Shown one piece after another: positions 1 to 9,274 of a DNA stretch of 64,000 nt. Made by a program: the position numbers and the translations under genes. Positions within the stretch are counted from its first letter, which is position 1. Every line of letters starts with the position of its first letter. Location: positions 1 to 64,000 of the forward strand of contig SBGP01000014.1 of NCBI GenBank assembly GCA_006226595.1. The letters run 5' to 3'. The notes beneath the pieces were generated by a model. That model saw nothing but the letters and a program-made list of their open reading frames with translations, was not told the origin of the DNA and did no database searches. The DNA is from Deltaproteobacteria bacterium. Its GTDB lineage: Bacteria; Myxococcota_A; UBA796; GCA-2862545.

Positions 1-20
1 GATCAGTAAAAAAAAAACGC

Positions 21-932
21 ATGCTGCGACGGGGACTCGAAGCGCGTGGACACGAGGTGGTCGTGCTCTCGCGCCACGCGGACCCGGCGCGCGGCATCGT
101 CGCCTGGGATGGCCGCTCGCTCGGCCCGTGGGTCGACGAGATCGACGGTGCCGACGCGGTGATCAACCTCACCGGACGCTCGGTGAACTGCCGCTACCAC
201 GAGGCCAACCTGCTCGAGATGATGAGCAGTCGCGTCGACAGCGCACGGGTCGTCGGCGAGGCCATTGCCCGCTGCGAGCGTCCGCCCGCGGTCTGGCTGC
301 AGGCCTCGACCGCCACCATCTACGCCCACCACTTCGGTCCGGAGCCCCACGACGAGTCCGGCGTGCTCGGCGGCCACGAGCCTGACGTCCCCCGCTACTG
401 GGCGCGCTCGACCGACATCGCGAAGAGCTGGGAGGCGCACTGTCTCGCGGCAGAGACCCCGCACACTCGCAAGGTCCTGCTCCGCAGCAGCTACATCATG
501 AGCGCCGACGAGGACGGCATCTTCGACGTGCTCAACTGGCTCGTCAGCTGGGGACTGGGAGGGCCGGTGATCGGCGGCCATCAGATGATCAGCTGGATCC
601 ACGAGCACGACCTCGTGCGGGCCATCCTGCTGATCATCGAGGACGAGCGGCTCTCGGGTCCCGTGAACCTCGCCGCTCCCCACCCGCTGTCCCAGGGGGA
701 CGCCATGCGCGTCTTGCGCGAGGCCCGCGGCGTGTCCCTGGCGCTGCCGATTGCCCACTGGATGGCGAAGATCGGCGCGGTGTGGCTGCAGACCGACGTC
801 GAGCTGATCGAGAAGTCGCGCTGCGTGGTCAGCCGAAAGCTCGACGAGGCCGGCTTCGACTTCGCGTACCCCGAGTGGTCGGCGGCGGTCGACGAGCTGC
901 TGTCGCGGTGGCCCATCCCCGACGCCGCGTGA
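21..932 (+). CDS. TIGR01777-type sugar-nucleotide epimerase, N-terminus missing
   Basis: The 303 visible residues match the YfcH/TIGR01777 branch of the extended short-chain dehydrogenases: a strand ending GHEVVVLSR, NLTGRSV, an STATIY segment where the catalytic Ser/Tyr lie, and a C-terminal DUF1731-like tail (SRKLDEAGFDFAYP). Family members begin with a GxxGFxG dinucleotide-binding loop about 15-20 residues before the first visible helix. That loop is absent here. The frame stays open to the window edge, but the first 17 bases are an A-rich run that does not encode it. The ATG at 21 has no ribosome site and is probably internal. Substrate unknown. The gene is best treated as a 5'-truncated partial at a contig edge. 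Confidence 0.8.
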   Translation: MLRRGLEARGHEVVVLSRHADPARGIVAWDGRSLGPWVDEIDGADAVINLTGRSVNCRYHEANLLEMMSSRVDSARVVGEAIARCERPPAVWLQASTATIYAHHFGPEPHDESGVLGGHEPDVPRYWARSTDIAKSWEAHCLAAETPHTRKVLLRSSYIMSADEDGIFDVLNWLVSWGLGGPVIGGHQMISWIHEHDLVRAILLIIEDERLSGPVNLAAPHPLSQGDAMRVLREARGVSLALPIAHWMAKIGAVWLQTDVELIEKSRCVVSRKLDEAGFDFAYPEWSAAVDELLSRWPIPDAA

Positions 933-1039
933 ACAACGGCGGGCTCGCGCCGTGCGAGTCCGCGTTTTGCAGACGCCGCGACAATACCGACGGCGCGTTC
1001 CCGTTCTCCGCCGTGAACCACGCAGTCAGGGAGGACGCG

Positions 1040-2449
1040 ATGGGCCGAGGCATGGGATGGGTGTGGGTACTGGCGCTTGGATGTGCGGGAGGGGACGGCG
1101 ACACCGCCGAGATCGTGCCCGACACCGGCGATGTCGTGCTCCTGGATCTTGCGGTCACGTTCACCGAGACGCCGACCGACGGCGTACCCGAAGCCGCCAG
1201 CTGGTTCGCGTTCTCGGCGCCGGACGCCGCGGCCTACACGTGCGCCATCGATGGGAGCGCGTTCGCCTGTGACGACGGCACTGCCTTCGTCGTGCCGATG
1301 ACCCTGGGCGAGCACGTGTTCTCGGTGACCGCGTCGGGACCGGACGGCGAGCAGGGAGCCCCCGCGGCCTTCGAGTGGACCATCACCAGCGTGTTCGACG
1401 GCGACCACCCCGAGCTGGTGCCGACCTCCATGCTTCCCGCTCCCGTCGGAGACGACGGCTGGCGCGGCATCTTCCGGATCAACTGCGACTTCGCCCACTC
1501 GAGCTACGACGACCCCATCGTGTTTCCCGGCGAGGAGGGACGCGCCCACCTGCACCGCTTCTACGGCAACATGGCGACGGACTTCATGACCACCATGGAG
1601 TCGCTCTACGCCATCCCCGAGTCCTCGTGCCAGGGCAACACCGTGAACAGCTCGGCCTACTGGGTGCCGGCGCTGCTCGCGCCGGCCTACGACGAAATCA
1701 CCGGAGAGCGACTGCTCGACGGCGACGGCGAGCCCGCCTGGGAGGCGGTTCCCGCGGTGGTCGGCAACGACGACGTCGCCCACGAGGTCTTCTACTACTC
1801 GGCGGGCGTGGACGACCTCGACAGCATCGAGAGCATCCCGCCCGGACTGCGCATGATCGCGGGCACGGCGACGACCATGCCCGGGACCGAGCAGGACGCG
1901 AGCATCGTGCGCTGGCACTGCCAGTCCTGGGAGTCGAGCGACGGCAGCAACCCGAACTTCTCGGCGACCATCCCCGAGTGCGTCGAGCCCGACCGGCTGC
2001 GCATGGACATCTTCTTCCCGAACTGCTGGAACGGCGTGGACCTCGACTCCGAGGACCACAAGAGCCACATGGCGTATCCGGTGAACGACGGCGGCCCGAA
2101 CGGCACGCACTGCCCGGAGACCCACCCGATTCCCCTGCTCCGGCCGAGCTACCACTACGCGTTTCCCGTGTTGCCCGGAAACTCCGACCCGGAGACGCAG
2201 TCGAGCCGAGGCTGGCGCCTGGCCTCGGATCATTACGAGGTCACGGACAGCCAGGCAGGTGGCCTGTCGTTGCACGGTGACTGGTTCAACGCCTGGCACC
2301 CGGAAGTCCTCGAGGCCATCCTCGAGGGCTGCGTGAAGGGCGGTCTGGACTGCCACGACGGCAACCTCGGCAACGGCTACCGCCTGTCCGGGACCACCGC
2401 CGGCACCCAGGTCGAGCCCGAGGTCGTCAACCGCGGCATGGGCCTGTGA
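1040..2449 (+). CDS. DUF1996-domain lipoprotein
   Basis: A 469-residue protein, starting at an ATG with a GGGAGG site about 6 bases upstream. A short hydrophobic signal ends in LALGC (Cys15), a lipobox, so it is probably a lipoprotein. Residues of about 40-110 look like an immunoglobulin-like spacer. From about residue 125 it matches DUF1996 (PF09362): FRINCDFAHS, the GRAHLHRFYGN metal-site-like His motif, CWNGVDLDSEDHKSHMAYP, the CPETHPIPL block and LHGDWFNAWHPEVL. Eight or more Cys probably form disulfides. The family is best known from fungi and actinobacteria and has no established biochemical role. The gene stands alone between the epimerase fragment and the peptidase. Confidence 0.85.
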   Translation: MGRGMGWVWVLALGCAGGDGDTAEIVPDTGDVVLLDLAVTFTETPTDGVPEAASWFAFSAPDAAAYTCAIDGSAFACDDGTAFVVPMTLGEHVFSVTASGPDGEQGAPAAFEWTITSVFDGDHPELVPTSMLPAPVGDDGWRGIFRINCDFAHSSYDDPIVFPGEEGRAHLHRFYGNMATDFMTTMESLYAIPESSCQGNTVNSSAYWVPALLAPAYDEITGERLLDGDGEPAWEAVPAVVGNDDVAHEVFYYSAGVDDLDSIESIPPGLRMIAGTATTMPGTEQDASIVRWHCQSWESSDGSNPNFSATIPECVEPDRLRMDIFFPNCWNGVDLDSEDHKSHMAYPVNDGGPNGTHCPETHPIPLLRPSYHYAFPVLPGNSDPETQSSRGWRLASDHYEVTDSQAGGLSLHGDWFNAWHPEVLEAILEGCVKGGLDCHDGNLGNGYRLSGTTAGTQVEPEVVNRGMGL

Positions 2450-2488
2450 GCCCGGGCTCGTAGGCCCCCACCGGGCTAGCCCGCGTGC

Positions 2489-4612
2489 ATGCGAAGCCAT
2501 CTGCTGTTCGTCCTGCTCGCCGGGTGCACCCGCCCGATTCCCGCCTCGTCCTCGGCTGACGCTCCCGCGAGTCCCCCCCTCGCCCGGACCGTCGACGTCG
2601 TGGACGAGGCCTTCGGCATGCAGATCGCCGATCCGTACCGCTGGATGGAAGACCCGGCCCATGCGGACGAGCTGCAGGCGTGGCTCCTCGCCCAGGGCGC
2701 GTACAGCCGCACCGCGCTCGACGCGCTCCCCGGACGCAGCGCGCTTCATGCTGAGCTCCTCGAGCTGCTCGGCGCGAGCGCCCGCGACGAGCGGATGCAG
2801 GTTCGCGGCGAGCAGCTGTTCTACCTGCACACCGAACCCGGCGGCGGCTCGGCCAGCCTGTGGGTCAAGCACGAGGACCGCCGGCGACAGGTCTTCGACC
2901 CCGCTTCGCTGGCACCCGAGCGCGTGCTCCTCGACTTCACCGCGTCACCCGACGGGCGGCTGGCCGTGCTCCAGCTCGCCGAGGGTGGCTCGGAGATCAC
3001 CACCCTCCATGTGGTGGACACCCAGACGGGCGCGCTCGATCCGCTCGCCATTCCGAACGTGTGGGGCGAGATCACCGCGCAGTGGCTTCCGGACGGCGCG
3101 GGCTTCGTCTACACGCAGCTCGACGCGGATGCCGTCGCCGACCCGGACAAGGAACTGTTCCAGGGCATGGTCGTGCGCCGCCACCTCCTCGAAGGCGAGG
3201 ACATCGCGCTGATCGGGCCGGAGACGGGGGGTCCACCGGCCATCGTCGCCAGCCCGTTCCCCAAGATCCACATTCCAGCGGGCTCGACGTGGGCCGTCGC
3301 GCTCGGATGGAGTGCCAGGGCCGAGCTCGAGGTCGCTGTGGCGCGGATCGAGGAGCTCTCCGAGTCGCCGGTGCCCTGGCGACACGTCGCACACCTGGAG
3401 GACGGCGTCATCGACGTCGAGGTCGACGGCGACGAGCTGTACCTGCTGGTGACCCAGCGCTCGCCACACGGGGAGGTACTGCGAGTGAGCGCCGAGTCCC
3501 CTTCCCTGGACGTCGCGCCCCTGATCCCCGCTGGACCGCGCATCATCGAAGACCTCGCGGTCGCCGCCGACGGCGTGTACCTGGCGGACAGCCTCGATGG
3601 CGACTCCGGCCTGGCGCGCTTCGCCGACGGGGCGCTGTCCCGGGTGGACGTGCCGGAGTCTCGCATGCTCCGGCTGGTGCATGCCGACCCGCGGACCGAG
3701 GGCGTGTGGCTGTGGTCCAGCGGCTACGACCAGCCCCGTCGCTACTTCGCCGTCGACGGGTCGGGTGCATGGTCCGACACCGGCGTCGCGCACACCGGCA
3801 CCGCGGACTTCTCGGATGCCGTCGTCACCCGGACCACGGCGACCAGCGCCGATGGCACCACGGTGCCGATGACGCTCGTGCACCGCCGCGACCTGGCCCG
3901 CGACGGGCAGCGCCCGACACTGCTCCGCGCGTATGCGAGCTACGGCATGACGCTGACGCCCTACTACCAGCCGGACCTGCGCGCGTGGCTCGATCGGGAC
4001 GGGGTCTACGCGGTGTGCCACGCGAGGGGTGGCGGCGCGCGGGGTCCTGCGTGGCACGCGGCGGGCCAGGGCCCCAACAAGCCAGCGGCGGTCGCGGACT
4101 TCGCCGCCTGCGCGCAGCACCTGGCCGAGCAGGGCTACACGGACGCGGCCCACACCGGAGCCTGGGCGGCGAGTATGGGCGGCGTGCTCGTCGGCGGTGC
4201 ACTTGCCCGCTCGCCCGAGCGGTTCGCGGGCGTGTTTCTCGAGGTTCCCGTGCTCAACCCACTGCGCCACCTCGAGGCACAGAACGGACCCAACCAGACC
4301 GCCGAGCTCGGAGCCACGCCCGACAGCGCCGAGGGCGTCGCCGTGCTTGCGGCGCTCGATCCCTACGTGCAGCTCGATGCCGACGGTCAGTACCCGGCGA
4401 CCCTCGTGGCGCTCGGACTCGAGGATCAGCGGGTCGAGGCGTGGATGAGCGCGAAGTTCCCGGCACGCCTGCAGGCGACGGCCACCCGCGAGCCCGTGTG
4501 GGTGCGCGTCGCCGCCGGCGAGGGGCACGGCGTCGGTGCCTCCTCGGACCAGCGTGCTGCCCTGCTCGCCGACGGATGGAGCTTTCTGCTCTCCGCCATG
4601 GACGCGCCGTGA
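2489..4612 (+). CDS. Prolyl oligopeptidase family (S9A) lipoprotein
   Basis: A 707-residue S9A serine peptidase. A lipobox-like signal ends LLAGC (Cys13), which suggests anchoring in the envelope; classical prolyl endopeptidases are soluble. Residues 35-100 carry the N-terminal DPYRWMED block typical of the family, followed by the seven-bladed propeller and the C-terminal alpha/beta-hydrolase domain. The catalytic triad is visible: Ser562 in AASMGG, Asp646 in LEDQRVEAW and His680 in GEGHGVG. Family members cut after proline in short peptides. The RGGG oxyanion-region motif (HARGGGARGPAWH) is also intact. It begins 39 bases after the DUF1996 gene and may share its transcript. Confidence 0.92.
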   Translation: MRSHLLFVLLAGCTRPIPASSSADAPASPPLARTVDVVDEAFGMQIADPYRWMEDPAHADELQAWLLAQGAYSRTALDALPGRSALHAELLELLGASARDERMQVRGEQLFYLHTEPGGGSASLWVKHEDRRRQVFDPASLAPERVLLDFTASPDGRLAVLQLAEGGSEITTLHVVDTQTGALDPLAIPNVWGEITAQWLPDGAGFVYTQLDADAVADPDKELFQGMVVRRHLLEGEDIALIGPETGGPPAIVASPFPKIHIPAGSTWAVALGWSARAELEVAVARIEELSESPVPWRHVAHLEDGVIDVEVDGDELYLLVTQRSPHGEVLRVSAESPSLDVAPLIPAGPRIIEDLAVAADGVYLADSLDGDSGLARFADGALSRVDVPESRMLRLVHADPRTEGVWLWSSGYDQPRRYFAVDGSGAWSDTGVAHTGTADFSDAVVTRTTATSADGTTVPMTLVHRRDLARDGQRPTLLRAYASYGMTLTPYYQPDLRAWLDRDGVYAVCHARGGGARGPAWHAAGQGPNKPAAVADFAACAQHLAEQGYTDAAHTGAWAASMGGVLVGGALARSPERFAGVFLEVPVLNPLRHLEAQNGPNQTAELGATPDSAEGVAVLAALDPYVQLDADGQYPATLVALGLEDQRVEAWMSAKFPARLQATATREPVWVRVAAGEGHGVGASSDQRAALLADGWSFLLSAMDAP

Positions 4613-4685
4613 GCTAGCGCCCGGCCTCGAGTGCGCCATCGCGCTCCTTCCAGCGCGTTCAGGTCCCGACGACCAGGCGAGCGTA

Positions 4686-5171
4686 CTACCGCGAGAGCGC
4701 TGCCACGAACGCCTCGGACGCAGGCTCCGGCCCGAGTCCCAGGAAGTGCGTCCCTCGCTGGGCCGCGCCAGGCGTCACGCCGGTGAGGTGCAGTCCGTGA
4801 TCCTCGCGCATCGCGAACATGGGCGTGCTCTCGTAGCGCTGAAGCTCGAGCCCATCGCGGAGCAGCACCGCGCAGATGGGCGCTTGCGCGTCGAGCCGGA
4901 TCACGCGGACGAGGAGCGCTGGCGTGACCATGGCGAGGGCGCGCTCGCTCACGGTCCGCCCCATCCACCGCGCCACGAAGCCAGTGGGCTCGACCGTGGA
5001 CTCGACGAGCACGATCGAGCGCACGACCGTGGCGTCGCCATCGAGCAAGGCCAGCGTGTCGGCGTGCTCGGGCAACCACTTCGCGAGGTGAGCGCGCAAT
5101 ACCTCCCGGAGGTCGGCCGGAGCTTCGCCAAGGGTGGTCAACGCACGAGTCACGCGGGAGGGTGCAGGCAT
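4686..5171 (-). CDS. Hypothetical protein downstream of a UspA gene
   Basis: A 161-residue protein of no family I recognise, translated from the ATG at 5171 (MPAPSRVTR). It has no signal peptide or membrane segment and looks like a mixed alpha/beta cytoplasmic protein. It starts 25 bases after the stop of the upstream universal stress protein gene on the same strand, so the two are probably co-transcribed. Longer in-frame starts would reach into the UspA gene. It ends convergent with the prolyl oligopeptidase gene, 73 bases away. Confidence 0.6.
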   Translation of the reverse strand: MPAPSRVTRALTTLGEAPADLREVLRAHLAKWLPEHADTLALLDGDATVVRSIVLVESTVEPTGFVARWMGRTVSERALAMVTPALLVRVIRLDAQAPICAVLLRDGLELQRYESTPMFAMREDHGLHLTGVTPGAAQRGTHFLGLGPEPASEAFVAALSR

Positions 5172-5196
5172 GCCCACGCATACCACGCGCCCGAGG

Positions 5197-6036
5197 CTAG
5201 CCCTGGGTCTCGGCGCGAAGAATCGCCGGCAGCGTGAGCACGGAACAGTCCGCATTGCGGACGACGTGTTCCGCTACCGAGCCCAACACGAGCCGGGCGA
5301 CGCCCGTCCGCTCGAGGGTGCCGACGAGCACCAGTCCGTACTCGATCGAGCGCTCGACGATGGCGGTACCCGGCTCGCCCTCGGCCACGGCCGCTTCGCC
5401 ACGCACCGACTCGTCGAGGGTGGCGAGCAGCGCGTGAAGCGCCTGGATGTCGGGCTTTCGCGCCTCGGCGATCTCTCGCTCGGCCTGAGCGCGCACCTTG
5501 GCATCCGCGATGTACGGCACGCGGACCGGGTCGACATACGCGATGTCGAGCCGCCCACGCAGGGCCTTCGCCCACTCGCCGCCCATCTGCACGAGCCACT
5601 TGGCGGACTCGCGATGCGGGTCGACGCCAACGAGCAGCCGAAAGTCGTCTCCTTCGGGGAGGTCGGCACGCGGGATCAGCACCGGGCAGCGCGCGCGGTG
5701 GATGACACGAGCAGCCATCGGACCGACGAACCAGCGGGTCAGGGCATCGGGCTCGCGGGGGCCGACGACGAGCGCATCGTAGTTGGCGGTCGCATCGAGG
5801 AGTCCCTCGACGGGAGCACCGGGCCGCGTGATCGCCTCGCCCCGCACGGACTCCGGCACGGTGGCGAGCAGGCCCTCGAGGGCCTTCTGCCGTCCCGTCA
5901 CGGTCGGCGCGTCTTCACGACCGGTCACATAGAGCAGATCGAGCTGCCCCCCGAGCCGGATGGCGAAGTTGCTCGCCTGCTCGACCAGCCAGTCGTGACC
6001 GTCGATTCGTAGATCGACACCGAGAAGGATGCGCAT
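5197..6036 (-). CDS. Tandem universal stress protein (UspA family)
   Basis: A 279-residue protein with two Usp domains in tandem. Each opens with an ILLGVDL/LLVGVDPH strand (residues 1 and about 150). Each closes with the nucleotide-loop region (VVGPREPDALTRWFVGPMA; VLVGTLERTGVARLVLGS) followed by the typical CPVL/CSVL strand. Usp proteins bind ATP or act as signalling adaptors under stress. The second domain keeps more of the G-2x-G-9x-G(S/T) ATP-loop pattern than the first. The start is the ATG at 6036 (MRILLGVD), because the family begins directly at this first strand. Confidence 0.88.
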   Translation of the reverse strand: MRILLGVDLRIDGHDWLVEQASNFAIRLGGQLDLLYVTGREDAPTVTGRQKALEGLLATVPESVRGEAITRPGAPVEGLLDATANYDALVVGPREPDALTRWFVGPMAARVIHRARCPVLIPRADLPEGDDFRLLVGVDPHRESAKWLVQMGGEWAKALRGRLDIAYVDPVRVPYIADAKVRAQAEREIAEARKPDIQALHALLATLDESVRGEAAVAEGEPGTAIVERSIEYGLVLVGTLERTGVARLVLGSVAEHVVRNADCSVLTLPAILRAETQG

Positions 6037-6189
6037 GGTTCTCTCGTCGCGGCCGTGCCACCGCAAGAACTGCCGTTGTACACGAGACGAGCGCGTGAGT
6101 CGAGTCCATAGGCACGCGTTGTGCAGGCGCTTGTCAGGTCGACAAGCCCCCGTTCGGGAGCGGGATGCATCCTACCGGAATGGCGGGCG

Positions 6190-8073
6190 TCACCCGCCGC
6201 AGTCGACGATGGAGAGGTCGTACTCGAGCAAGGTCTCGGTGCCGTTCGGGAAGCGAGTGGCAACCTCGACGTGGTAGTCGTGGCCCGGCTCCACGCTGGC
6301 CACACTGTCGAAGGTCCACCCGACCGCGTAGCGAGAGCCGTAGTACGGGAGGAGCGCCCGCTGGGTGATGTTCACTTCCACCCCGTCGCGCCACACGCGC
6401 ACCGCCGTCCCCGACCAGTCGAGCTCGATGGTGTCGGACTGCACGGTCCATCCGTTCTCGTCGATGTTCCTGCCAAAGGTGGTCGGAGGCGCCAGGGCGT
6501 CGGCGGGTACCACGCCGGCAGGCGGCCAGGCGGTCCACGCCGCCCCCGCACTCCCACTCCCGCCGATCACCTCCAGACACGAGTAGGCGCTCGTGCTGCC
6601 GATACCGATGGGCCCCAGGGAGTTGGAGAGGATCCACCGTCGGTGGCCCATGGACGAGGCATTGCCGCCGCCGAAGTCGACCATGTAGAGGTCCACCGCC
6701 CTCACCGTCGCCGTGCTCGCGATGTTGCTCCGGCCCGCCGAGGTCGCGCCCGCGTCGAGCGTGAGGCAGTTGCCGTCGGGGGCAAAGCCAGGTCGCTGCG
6801 GATCGGTGCGGTCGTTCTGCGGGAAGTGCGAGAGGCTGTTGTTCGCGTCCATGATCAGTGCGCACTCCTGCGCGCTGCTGTTCTTGGTCGCGCTGTCGGT
6901 CACTTCCGGAAGTCCGGACAGCCACCGGTACAGGTTCACCTGCGTCAGCGTGTTCGGACGGCCAGGGTCCTGCACATCCCCGGGATCGCAGGTCGACTCG
7001 TTGCCGGTCCACGACCCCTCCGACGTGAACGCACGATCGGCATTCCAGCGGTCACACACCGCGGCGACGACATCGGTGTCCGTGTCCGTGTCCGTGTCGG
7101 TGTCCGCGTCGGCATCGGTATCCGCGTCGGCATCGGTATCCGCGTCCGCGTCCGTATCCGCGTCCGCGTCCGTGTCCGCATCCGCGTCCGTGTCCGCATC
7201 CGCGTCCGTGTCGGAGTCGGCATCGGTGTCCGCATCCGCGTCGGTGTCTGCATCCGCGTCCGTGTCCGCATCCGCGTCCGTGTCCGCATCCGCGTCCGTG
7301 TCGGTGTCCGCGTCCGCTTCCTCCGAGAACACCAGGTCGTAGGCGAACTCGGCCCCCGGCGCAGCCGTGCCCGCATCGACCACCACGTACACGTTGGTGT
7401 CGGCCGTCGCCGACCACGTCGCCTCCGAGCACTTGTCCCCGCTGGCCCGGTCGTCGTTCGAGGTGAGCACCGTCTGCCCATTCGCCGCCAGGATCTGGAT
7501 CTGCGAGTCCAGGTCGGTGGCGCAGTCATGCGTGCCGGTGCTCCACACCCGTGCGCGGAGGGTCGTGCCCCCGGTCACCGCCGTGCGGAAGTAGTCCTGG
7601 TCACCACTGCACACGGTGAGATCCGAGAACGTGTCCGTGGGCGTCGCCGCGGTCGCATCCTGGCGGCGGTCATTGCTCTCGAGCGTGTCCGCGGCGCACA
7701 CCCAGGCTGGGTCGGTGTCCGTGTCCGCGTCGGTGTCCGCATCCGCGTCGGTGTCCGCATCGGCATCGGTATCGGCGTCCGCGTCGGTATCTGCATCCGC
7801 GTCGGTGTCCGCATCCGCGTCGGTGTCCGCATCCGCGTCGGTGTCCGCATCCGCGTCGGTGTCCGCATCCGCGTCGGTGTCCGCATCCGCGTCGGTATCG
7901 GCGTCCGCATCGGTATCGGCGTCCGCGTCGGTGTCGGCGTCCACGTCCGTGTCGCTATCGGTATCCGTATCGGTGTCGGTATCCGTCTCGAGGGCCGTGT
8001 CCTCGGCGGTGTCCTGGATGGCGTCGTCGCGGCAGCCGACGAGCAGTGCGAGCATCAGTACGGTGGATCGCAT
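6190..8073 (-). CDS. CAP-domain lipoprotein with Asp-rich repeat linkers and a PPC-like domain
   Basis: A 627-residue probable lipoprotein (LALLVGC, Cys14). Domain order: Asp-rich DTDADADT repeats (about 28-121); a beta-sandwich resembling a bacterial pre-peptidase C-terminal domain (about 121-250, with [11 protein letters not shown] and DQDYFRTAV); a second Asp-rich repeat (about 251-334); and a CAP/SCP-like C-terminal domain (about 335-627). The CAP part shows [24 protein letters not shown], a MGHRRWIL motif typical of bacterial CAP proteins, and paired Cys. The repeats would be highly acidic and could bind calcium or act as a stiff spacer lifting the CAP domain off the outer membrane. A GTG six bases upstream (8079) is an alternative start. 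Function unknown. Confidence 0.85.
   Translation of the reverse strand: MRSTVLMLALLVGCRDDAIQDTAEDTALETDTDTDTDTDSDTDVDADTDADADTDADADTDADADTDADADTDADADTDADADTDADADTDADADTDADADTDADADTDADADTDADTDTDPAWVCAADTLESNDRRQDATAATPTDTFSDLTVCSGDQDYFRTAVTGGTTLRARVWSTGTHDCATDLDSQIQILAANGQTVLTSNDDRASGDKCSEATWSATADTNVYVVVDAGTAAPGAEFAYDLVFSEEADADTDTDADADTDADADTDADADTDADADTDADSDTDADADTDADADTDADADTDADADTDADADTDADADTDTDTDTDTDVVAAVCDRWNADRAFTSEGSWTGNESTCDPGDVQDPGRPNTLTQVNLYRWLSGLPEVTDSATKNSSAQECALIMDANNSLSHFPQNDRTDPQRPGFAPDGNCLTLDAGATSAGRSNIASTATVRAVDLYMVDFGGGNASSMGHRRWILSNSLGPIGIGSTSAYSCLEVIGGSGSAGAAWTAWPPAGVVPADALAPPTTFGRNIDENGWTVQSDTIELDWSGTAVRVWRDGVEVNITQRALLPYYGSRYAVGWTFDSVASVEPGHDYHVEVATRFPNGTETLLEYDLSIVDCGG
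7072..7318. repeat. Coding tandem repeat (Asp-Ala/Thr), second block of the CAP lipoprotein
   Basis: Degenerate tandem array of 6-, 12- and 18-base units; on the coding strand they read Asp-Ala-Asp-Thr permutations. The frame is unbroken. There are no spacers, so this is a protein repeat and not a CRISPR array. Confidence 0.9.
7710..7990. repeat. Coding tandem repeat (Asp-Ala/Thr), first block of the CAP lipoprotein
   Basis: Near-identical 18-base units (coding sense Asp-Ala-Asp-Thr-Asp-Ala), at least six in succession at about 7736-7890, flanked by shorter DT and DAD variants. The high identity between units suggests recent slippage or homogenisation. Short-read assemblies may have miscounted copies. 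Confidence 0.9.
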
Positions 8074-8116
8074 GGGCACTCCGGACGCTCACGATGCCCG
8101 GTCCGCCCCCCGACAG

Positions 8117-9274
8117 TCAATCGGTCGCGCCCCCCGAGTCGTCCGCGAAGAAGGCCTCCAACTGGTCGTGGGCCTCGGCGGCATCCTCGTGTCCCGACTC
8201 CTCGAGCGCTCGGGTGAACGGCGCGTGCATGTAGATGTAGGAGAGCAGGTCCGCCTCCTCCTCGGCCTCGCCGGCAGCGACGGTCGCGAGCAGCACCCGC
8301 GACGCCCACGGCAGCTCACCCCGGTGCGAGGCGAAGGTCTCGGCGGCGAGCCCGCCGATGTCGAAGCTCGGGCGGATCATCAGCGGCTGGATCAACCGGT
8401 ACCGATGCGCGCGCACCGCGTCGAGGAAGCCCGGATGCAGCGACTCCCCGAGGCGAAGCAGATCGTTGATCGCCTCGAGCTGCCGCAGATCGTCGTCGAT
8501 GGGGTCGAGCAGCAGTGCATTGAGCGCCTTTCCCGCGAGGAACAGCGGCGTGGGCGCGATGCTGACCTCGGGTCGGTGCGGATCGCGAGGGCGCGACAGG
8601 CCGATGACGAGCACCCGGTCGGCGCCCACATCGACCACCGGGGACAGCGGCGTGTTCTGGCGAAGCGAGCCGTCGACGTAGGTGTGGCCGTCGACCTCGA
8701 CCGGCGTGAAGATCAACGGAATCGCCGCCGACGCCGCCGCATGCTGGGCGCGGATGCGCGTGCGCAGGACCCGGGTGTGGCTGCGGCTGCGGGGTGCGCG
8801 GGCGCCATCGGCAAAGAGCACGGTCGCACCGGTGCCCACATCGGTCGCAGCGACGATCATCGCCTGCAGGCGGCCCTCATCGAGGCGCCGGTACAGGTTG
8901 GGCCACGGCACGGTGCGCTCGAGGATCGTGCGCAGCGGAGTGGCATCCCACACGCTGGCCCCGTGACCCACGGCCGGGTGCGGCCGGAGCAGGCGGACCG
9001 GCGTCGACACCAGGTCGCCGCGGCTGAAGTCGTACACGTTCTCGGGACGCAGCTGGCGCCAGAACGCGCTGAGGCGCACCGCTCCCTCGATGCCCATCGA
9101 CGCCACGAAGGAGCCGTTGATCGCACCAATCGACGATCCGGAGATCACGTCGAAGTCCGCATGGGGGAAGTGCTCGCGGATGTAGCGGAGCACGCCGGCC
9201 TGGTAGGCACCTCGGGCGCCACCTCCGGCGAGGATGAGGCCGCGGAACGGACGTCGGCGAGGTTCGGTCTTCAC
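8117..9274 (-). CDS. Patatin-like phospholipase (RssA type)
   Basis: A 385-residue patatin-family acyl hydrolase that would cleave fatty acids from phospholipids. The oxyanion loop [11 protein letters not shown] is at residues 17-27. The nucleophile elbow GSSIG puts Ser48 as nucleophile. The catalytic Asp is Asp201 in a DGS motif (more often DGG or DGA). A C-terminal helical extension of about 120 residues follows. No signal peptide. The start is a GTG whose last bases overlap the murJ stop (GTGA), so translation is probably coupled to murJ. Confidence 0.9.
   Translation of the reverse strand: MKTEPRRRPFRGLILAGGGARGAYQAGVLRYIREHFPHADFDVISGSSIGAINGSFVASMGIEGAVRLSAFWRQLRPENVYDFSRGDLVSTPVRLLRPHPAVGHGASVWDATPLRTILERTVPWPNLYRRLDEGRLQAMIVAATDVGTGATVLFADGARAPRSRSHTRVLRTRIRAQHAAASAAIPLIFTPVEVDGHTYVDGSLRQNTPLSPVVDVGADRVLVIGLSRPRDPHRPEVSIAPTPLFLAGKALNALLLDPIDDDLRQLEAINDLLRLGESLHPGFLDAVRAHRYRLIQPLMIRPSFDIGGLAAETFASHRGELPWASRVLLATVAAGEAEEEADLLSYIYMHAPFTRALEESGHEDAAEAHDQLEAFFADDSGGATD

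Noticed and set aside
7072-7990. Direct repeats resembling a CRISPR array
   Set aside because: Units are 6-18 bases, contiguous, in frame and encode Asp-rich protein; there are no unique spacers and no cas genes.
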